NCBI GenBank assembly: GCA_002362155.1
Contig: DETN01000183.1
Span: forward strand, 1-11,135
Direction of reading: 5' to 3'
Length of the DNA stretch: 11,135 nt
From: Lachnospiraceae bacterium UBA3287
GTDB taxonomy: Bacteria; Bacillota; Clostridia; Lachnospirales; Lachnospiraceae
Position 1 is the first letter of the stretch, and every line of letters begins with the position of its first letter. This document shows, one piece after another, positions 7,601 through 11,135 of the stretch. A program made the translations under genes and the position numbers. The notes below the pieces were generated by a model. That model was not told where the DNA came from and did no database searches. It saw nothing but the letters and a program-made list of their open reading frames with translations.

Positions 7601-9893
7601 GGACTTCCTATATAAGGCCGTCTTCGAGATCGTGGGCCTTCGGCCTTCCATGGGAAAGCTGGGAGATATGATGCGGCCCCTTCTCTATGTCAGTACGGCA
7701 AACGAGCTTGTAAAGTACGCCCCGGTGGACAGGGAAAAACGGACCATAGACCGGACCTCTGCCTTCTTTGTCACCGGCGAAAAACTCTATAAGACCCTGA
7801 CGGATCTGATCCTGGACGTGGAGCTGAAGAGAGGAGACAGTCCCACCGTATTTTCCAGTGCCGTATCCCGCATTACCAGGATCGAGGGGATCCCCCGCCT
7901 CATGGAGCTTCTGCGGGCCCTGGGGACGGATCCCCTGGACCGGTCCGCCTATTATGCTTATTCCTACTCCGCCGGGACAGGCCGCACCGAGTGCCTATCC
8001 CACCTCTTAAAGGTCTGCTATCCGGCAGCTGGAGAGAGCGCCGCCGATCTGAAAAAGGCGGTCAAGGCTGCGGGGACCACAACGGACCGCCTGATCGAGG
8101 TGGTCATGTTTGCCCCTCAGTGGATGGAACTTATGGAAGAAGTCCTGGGCATAGAGGGCCTTACCTCCGGCTGCTACTATTTCATGGCCCACATGAACGA
8201 GCGTTTTGACGACAAAAAGAAGGCGGTCATCGCCAGATATACCCCTCTTTCCCCGGAAGAGCTCAACAACGGGTGCTTCGATACAAACTGGTTCTTCGAA
8301 GTCTACGAGAAGCTGGGAGAGAAGAACTTTGCAAGGCTCTACAAGGCGGCCAAATACATAGCCGACGGCAGCAAGCATACCAGGGCCAGGAAGTTTGCCG
8401 ACGCGGCCACCGGAAAGGTGGACAGGGACCAGCTGGAAAAGACCATAGAGGATAAGCGCAACAAGGATCTGGTCTTAAGCTACGGCCTGATCCCCATGAA
8501 GGATCGGGAAGACGCCCTCCACCGCTACGAGTTCCTGCAGAAGTTCTTAAAGGAGAGCAGACAGTTCGGGGCCCAGCGCCGGCAGAGCGAAGCCCAGTGC
8601 GTCCAGTACGCCCTCAAGAACATGGCCACCACGGCAGGCTACGCCGACGAGCTGCGCCTGACCCTGGCCATGGAGACCGAGCTGGTCAGCACGGGAGAGA
8701 AATATTTCGAGGGGATCCAGATCGGAGAGATCCTTGCAAAGGTGCAGGTGGACGAAAACGGAAAGGCCGAACTGATCGTCATGAAGAAGGGGAAGGCCTT
8801 GAAGAGCGCTCCCGCTGCTCTCAAAAAGGATCCTGTCTTTACGGAGATCAAGGACTTTGCGGCGAAGCTCAAGAACCAGTACTCCAGGTGCGTTGCCATG
8901 TTTGAGCGGGCCATGGAGGAAGAGGACGCCTACAGCTATGGCGAGCTCTCGGATCTTTGCAGGAATCCTGTTACCGCAGGGATCCTCAGGCGCCTTGTTT
9001 TCATCTCTGCAGAGGGGGAGGACCCTGCCCTGACAGGGACTCTGGAGGAGATCTCCGGGAAGGCCCCTTCCAGAGAGGCAAAGCTTCTGGTGGCCCATCC
9101 TATCGCCCTTTACCGCAGAGGCCTTCTTCCCGCATATCAGAGGCTCTTCTTTGAAAAGAACCGGGAGAGCGGCTTAAAGCAGCCCTTCAAGCAGGTATTC
9201 AGGGAATTCTATGTGAAGCTGGAGGAAGAAATGGAGGCGGCGGATTCCAGGATGTTCGCGGGCTATCAGATCCAGCCGAAAAAGACCCTGGCAGCCCTTA
9301 AGGGAAGAAGGTGGGTGGCCGATTACGAGAGCGGCCTGCAGAAGATCTACTTCCGACAGAACATCGCCGTGACCATCTATGCCCTGGCCGACTGGTTCTC
9401 GCCGGCGGATACCGAGGCGCCCACTCTGGAATTCGTGTCCTTCTATGACAGGAAGACCTATAAACAGATCAAGATCAAGGATGTGCCCGAAGTCCTCTAT
9501 TCGGAGGTCATGCGGGATGTGGATCTGGCCGTCAGCGTGGCCCACGTGGGCGGCGTAGACCCGGAGACCAGCCATTCCACCGTGGAGATGAGAAAGGTCA
9601 TCCTGGAGTTCAACAAAGAGCTTTTCGGCCTGGACAACGTAAGGATCGAAGGCACCCACGCCTTTATCGAAGGAAAGCTGGGATCCTATACCGTACAGCT
9701 GGGCAGCGGCGTGATCCACAAAGAGGGCGGCGCCATGATCAACATCCTGCCGGTCCACTCCCAGCAGAGAGGAAAGCTCTTTTTACCTTTCATCGACGAA
9801 GATCCCAAGACCGCGGAGATCCTCTCCAAGGTCCTGCTGCTGGCAGAGGACAGAAAGATCAAGGATCCCTATATCCTGGACCAGCTGAAATAG
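4662..9893 (+). CDS. Giant DUF4132 domain-containing protein (1743 residues, function unknown)
   Basis: A very large cytoplasmic protein of the DUF4132 family, to which E. coli YehI (MolR, roughly 1,200 residues) belongs; no biochemical role is established. The N-terminal half is almost wholly alpha-helical. At about residues 537-640 it shows regular paired helices (DKESMTRNSAFQILQLLPL, ENIRLAGLDMLKRRLEKD) like HEAT repeats. A Lys/Ser/Gly-rich linker (about 693-718) separates it from a second helical half. The family-typical part is C-terminal: a KLKNQYSRC...RAMEEE helix (from 1402), NPVTAGILRRLVF, GYQIQPKKTLAALKGRRW, and the final HSQQRGKLFLPFIDEDP block (from His1699) with ILSKVLLLAED. No WGR domain, signal peptide or membrane segment is seen. 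The ATG follows AAGGGGGT by nine bases. The reading frame is intact over 5.2 kb. It is probably co-transcribed with the 139-residue gene upstream. In E. coli, yehI lies near MoxR-type ATPase, vWA and SWIM genes; none is visible here. Confidence 0.9.
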   Translation: MGFDYNSRTRWEKAKTEKWNAEKKMQAAFLSASSKELLEEIGKFSTYPTGSFPVIRKWTREHVKGSERTLMEIMTEDAADLLRLLVPEGYREDYLYLLDQLPSYQYSRALFRPTVRTAEPLAHTTDAFGLMQAYKVLGIYGITPAQYLTAKGPAPSFDDPELADFISNDSYGRDLHLPLLDDILAARIDLGDEDVVEEIREAILSDNNTVLVSVPMIRAIVKSKNTELHDLLGRFLLAARLQEGVRQAVCENADCGRPEAFMTILKVIEDNNLIRFSAVKRAVATWTGIFNADSADRVSAKTLSLIGEGLRDKKAALAMTETDDAVQIVTGLWALGFYEASDAISRMAKIADEGTRPQRLAISYYNHYMVYSDLREKAAKKVLSLYPDDPQMAAAFLPTFLDYTDTMVRGCIKSRSGKDTWNLQEKDAVYKTVPVKELFDSEAEAWCFYGIFRNLADSMKKKKLEFSPMIFPWYGASLEKSDLVQRMVLIAYALQDQGLIDQVCVRLTDISDSYYNTRRNYLRILLHDPRTPVQKDALIGYAADKESMTRNSAFQILQLLPLTEEDYEKLEKHLRLKNEETRHNVIELLERQEGEALQRTMERLLSSGQENIRLAGLDMLKRRLEKDPSLQERGRAFLKKVLPDESVLSEKEKVLYEAIGGSGGDESALNLPGYGLYDPGADYQPDLSGLLPEKKEKKASSKGLFGKAMEMVLGSGSDRAGEILKEHFSLTAAQMDRYLDQIREFVAERGNLEYTSCSGEKQLLKHGLFLTNYEYTAPIEDRYPFPDLWKEVYETILKEPEVVWGLYFALQSEYGESDIKDIYAFRRWEKTLFGEAAGYSYSGNTSSGPYRHSVYETILAIIMSQQGISLPREAALAAYIKSLTLPEDIRWMERVPAKYRAYNEGEKACFIRTGKFRYLMQQLYAARDESRFRQTFPLFYQTDRIYDFAKNSPDRTGNSSSGILCIYDYVRARELGLISEDFLYKAVFEIVGLRPSMGKLGDMMRPLLYVSTANELVKYAPVDREKRTIDRTSAFFVTGEKLYKTLTDLILDVELKRGDSPTVFSSAVSRITRIEGIPRLMELLRALGTDPLDRSAYYAYSYSAGTGRTECLSHLLKVCYPAAGESAADLKKAVKAAGTTTDRLIEVVMFAPQWMELMEEVLGIEGLTSGCYYFMAHMNERFDDKKKAVIARYTPLSPEELNNGCFDTNWFFEVYEKLGEKNFARLYKAAKYIADGSKHTRARKFADAATGKVDRDQLEKTIEDKRNKDLVLSYGLIPMKDREDALHRYEFLQKFLKESRQFGAQRRQSEAQCVQYALKNMATTAGYADELRLTLAMETELVSTGEKYFEGIQIGEILAKVQVDENGKAELIVMKKGKALKSAPAALKKDPVFTEIKDFAAKLKNQYSRCVAMFERAMEEEDAYSYGELSDLCRNPVTAGILRRLVFISAEGEDPALTGTLEEISGKAPSREAKLLVAHPIALYRRGLLPAYQRLFFEKNRESGLKQPFKQVFREFYVKLEEEMEAADSRMFAGYQIQPKKTLAALKGRRWVADYESGLQKIYFRQNIAVTIYALADWFSPADTEAPTLEFVSFYDRKTYKQIKIKDVPEVLYSEVMRDVDLAVSVAHVGGVDPETSHSTVEMRKVILEFNKELFGLDNVRIEGTHAFIEGKLGSYTVQLGSGVIHKEGGAMINILPVHSQQRGKLFLPFIDEDPKTAEILSKVLLLAEDRKIKDPYILDQLK

Positions 9894-10113
9894 GAAAGAG
9901 GGCATTGTGAAGGAGGCTTTTGAACGGAATCTTCCTGCCTTATGACGGCCGATGAAAAGAACTGCTGTCAGGCTGTCAGATCGCGCTTTGTTCCATAGTG
10001 TATCTGCACAGGCAGAAATATTTTTAAGCTGTTTCTGAAAGCTCTCTGCCTCTCAGAGGCTGTTCCCCCTTTTTCCGGGAGAGCCGCGGCTGGAAAGCAG
10101 GTTCTATGAAGCA

Positions 10114-10135
10114 TTCTTTGCTTGAAATCAAAGAA
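10114..10135. repeat. Perfect 7-bp inverted repeat abutting the terminator
   Basis: TTCTTTG (10114-10120) and CAAAGAA (10129-10135) are perfect inverse complements around an eight-base loop. The right arm ends exactly where the terminator stem begins. An overlapping alternative, AAGCA (10109-10113) pairing with TGCTT (10119-10123), competes with it. It may simply supply the U-rich stretch used when the terminator is read from the minus strand. Confidence 0.55.
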
Positions 10136-10190
10136 CCCCTCTGGAGATGTTAACCGGCACTCTCCAAAGGGGTATTTTGTGTTGTTTTTT
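10136..10190. terminator. Strong, probably bidirectional intrinsic terminator
   Basis: CCCCTCTGGAGA (10136-10147) pairs with TCTCCAAAGGGG (10161-10172) around a 13-base loop, with one C/A mismatch on the plus strand. A T-rich tail, TATTTTGTGTTGTTTTTT, follows at 10173-10190. Read from the minus strand, the mismatch becomes a G·U wobble, so the stem is complete and is followed by TTCTTTGATTT. It therefore suits both the DUF4132 message arriving from the left and the aldolase message arriving from the right. Confidence 0.82.
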
Positions 10191-10263
10191 GAAAGCAGTC
10201 AGGATGTCGGGACCAGCCCTGCCTTCCTCTCCGGTTCTTATTGGGGGGCAGAGCGCTCTTTTT

Positions 10264-10926
10264 TTAGGTCAGAAGCCTTCTTTCCGCCCTGGCCCTCGTA
10301 ACGATCTCTCTGGAGCGTCTGGCCAGGTCTGTGATCTCGTCCCATCTGCCTTCCTCGATGAGCTTTGGATCGGACAGGTAGGATACGCCGCAGGCGATGA
10401 CATGGCGGCAGCGGATGTAGTCCCCCAGCTTTTCCATGGGGATCTGGCCGGTGGGCAGGATCTGGAACATGGGGAAGGGATCGGCCATCTCTTCGATCCT
10501 GGCAACGCCGCCCGCGGATTCCGCAGGGAAGAACTTGAGCACGTCCAGGCGGTACCTGGCGGCCATCTGGTATTCCGTGGCGGTCATAGCGCCTGGATAA
10601 TAGGACAGGCGCTGGGACAGGCAGTAATCCACCAGCTCCGGATCAAAACCGGGAGAGACCAGAAATTCCGCTCCGGCCTCCACGGAGATATCCACCTGGG
10701 AGGTATATACTACGGTGCCGGCCCCTACGGTCATTTCGGGGCAGGTCTCCTTCATGATCTGGATGGTGCGCTCCGCCCTTGCCGCCCGGAAGGTGACCTC
10801 TGCCAGAGGAATGCCTCCCTCGCACAGGGCTCTTGCCAGAGGGGCCGCGTCCCGTTCGGGGTTGTCCAGTTTGATCACAGGCACCACGCCTGTCTGGAAG
10901 AGCACTTCGTTGATTTTCTTAGCCAT
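10264..10926 (-). CDS. eda: KDPG/KHG aldolase family protein (Eda-like)
   Basis: A class I aldolase of the 2-dehydro-3-deoxy-phosphogluconate / 4-hydroxy-2-oxoglutarate aldolase family (220 residues from the chosen start). It cleaves a 2-keto-3-deoxy acid to pyruvate plus an aldehyde, in sugar-acid breakdown. The TIM-barrel landmarks are in order: VVPVIKL, the LAEVTFR strand with catalytic Glu43, VGAGTV, SPGFDPEL, YYPGAMTATE, and LKFFPAE with Schiff-base Lys131. Two loops differ from the E. coli enzyme: PTGQI (158-162) where Eda has PTGGI, and CGVSYL (179-184) where Eda has GGSWL; both lie at the phosphate site, so the substrate may differ. I chose the ATG at 10926: GGAG lies nine bases upstream, it overlaps the DUF951 stop as ATGGCTAA, and relatives start near MKKINEVL. 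An in-frame ATG at 10941 would add five residues but has only a poorly spaced GGA. Kinase and dehydratase genes of the pathway are not in the window. Confidence 0.88.
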   Translation of the reverse strand: MAKKINEVLFQTGVVPVIKLDNPERDAAPLARALCEGGIPLAEVTFRAARAERTIQIMKETCPEMTVGAGTVVYTSQVDISVEAGAEFLVSPGFDPELVDYCLSQRLSYYPGAMTATEYQMAARYRLDVLKFFPAESAGGVARIEEMADPFPMFQILPTGQIPMEKLGDYIRCRHVIACGVSYLSDPKLIEEGRWDEITDLARRSREIVTRARAERRLLT

Positions 10927-11119
10927 CTGCAGCTTCTCCATTTCCGTGAACGATCTGTGTTACGCTTTTTTCCAGGGCCCTGCGGCTCAGCATGAGCTGA
11001 TGGGCGCATCCCAGGCACTGGATCCGGAAGTCGGCCCCGGACCGGAGGACGGTCCACTGCCTGCTTCCGCAGGGATGCTGTTTCTTCAGGGTAATGGTAT
11101 CCCCCACTCGAATGTCCAT
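10919..11119 (-). CDS. DUF951 family small protein, possible zinc binder
   Basis: A 66-residue protein matching the DUF951 family of Firmicutes: the N-terminal MDIRVGDTITLKKQHPCGS, W22-x-VLR-x-GADFRI and the CLGCAHQLML signature are all in register. The function of the family is unknown. His15, Cys17, Cys35, Cys38 and His40 could form one metal site; that is inferred from spacing only. The ATG at 11119 is preceded by GGGGGAAG about eight bases upstream, so the gene is complete at the window's edge. Its last eight bases overlap the start of the aldolase gene, which suggests coupled translation. In many Firmicutes DUF951 genes sit beside mscS- or ychF-type genes; any such partner here would lie beyond the right end. 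The tail after residue 57 (HGNGEAADG) is polar and probably unstructured. Confidence 0.88.
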   Translation of the reverse strand: MDIRVGDTITLKKQHPCGSRQWTVLRSGADFRIQCLGCAHQLMLSRRALEKSVTQIVHGNGEAADG

Positions 11120-11135
11120 GACAGTCTTCCCCCGG

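Larger units (their letters stand above)
9894..10263. other. 370-base non-coding stretch between convergent genes, rich in inverted repeats
   Basis: No gene is supportable here. An AGGAGG at 9911-9916 is not followed by a usable open frame: a TTG at 9920 is too close and closes after 11 codons, and an ATG at 9942 is too far away and closes after 18. Structures seen are the hairpin GCCTC-TCA-GAGGC (10048-10060) enclosed by GCTCTC (10041-10046) pairing with GAGAGC (10079-10084), the palindrome AGCCGCGGCT (10082-10091), the inverted repeat TTCTTTG/CAAAGAA (10114-10120/10129-10135), a strong terminator immediately after it, a hairpin with arms 10219-10227 and 10243-10251, and the palindrome AGAGCGCTCT (10250-10259) leading into a T-run on the plus strand. 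No convincing promoter was found. Confidence 0.7.

Noticed and set aside
9911..9998. AGGAGG followed by short open frames (TTG at 9920, ATG at 9942)
   Set aside because: The TTG frame has only 3 bases of spacing and 11 codons. The ATG frame lies 25 bases from the AGGAGG and closes after 18 codons. Neither is supportable as a gene.
10250..10266. Palindrome AGAGCGCTCT followed by a T-run on the plus strand as a terminator
   Set aside because: The palindrome has no room for a loop without losing most of its pairs, and the hairpin at 10219-10251 is separated from the T-run. The upstream terminator at 10136-10190 is far stronger.
10147..10995. Plus-strand open frame of 282 codons
   Set aside because: It lies opposite the aldolase and DUF951 genes, which have clear family motifs. 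It runs through the terminator stem at its start, and its translation has no recognisable domain. It is an antisense artefact of GC-biased codons.

Overview
The window looks like the chromosome of a strictly anaerobic, fairly GC-rich Firmicute, most likely a clostridial (Lachnospiraceae-like) gut or rumen organism. The reasons are an indolepyruvate:ferredoxin oxidoreductase pair, a DUF951 gene (a Firmicutes-type family), strong GGAGG ribosome binding sites, a TTG start, and frequent AGA/AGG arginine codons beside a GC-rich codon bias. The genus cannot be fixed from the sequence alone. No tRNA, rRNA, CRISPR array, insertion sequence or phage gene was seen.

Layout. Positions 40-4110 (+) carry four closely spaced genes. 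The first two are a LicC-like nucleotidyltransferase and a LicD-family transferase, which overlap by one base (TAATG). They look like an activation-and-transfer pair that places phosphocholine, or a related phospho-substituent, on a cell-surface glycan. After 42 bases come iorA and iorB, the two subunits of the oxygen-sensitive, ferredoxin-reducing enzyme that turns aryl-pyruvates from aromatic amino acid breakdown into aryl-acetyl-CoA. A 105-base gap holds a long imperfect stem-loop with a competing short hairpin. Positions 4216-9893 (+) then hold a two-gene module: an unrecognised 139-residue protein with a possible beta-grasp (ubiquitin/MoaD-like) outline, and a 1743-residue DUF4132-family protein with an alpha-helical, HEAT-like N-terminal half and the conserved C-terminal block of that family.

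A 370-base non-coding stretch (9894-10263) separates this module from convergent genes. It contains several inverted repeats and one strong, probably bidirectional, terminator. On the minus strand, a DUF951 gene (11119-10919) overlaps the start of a KDPG/KHG-aldolase-family gene (eda-like, 10926-10264). That aldolase keeps its catalytic Glu and Lys but differs from the classical enzyme in its phosphate-binding loops.

The most interesting item is the small-protein/DUF4132 pair. Its function is unknown, and the MoxR ATPase, vWA and SWIM genes that flank the E. coli member are not present in this window.
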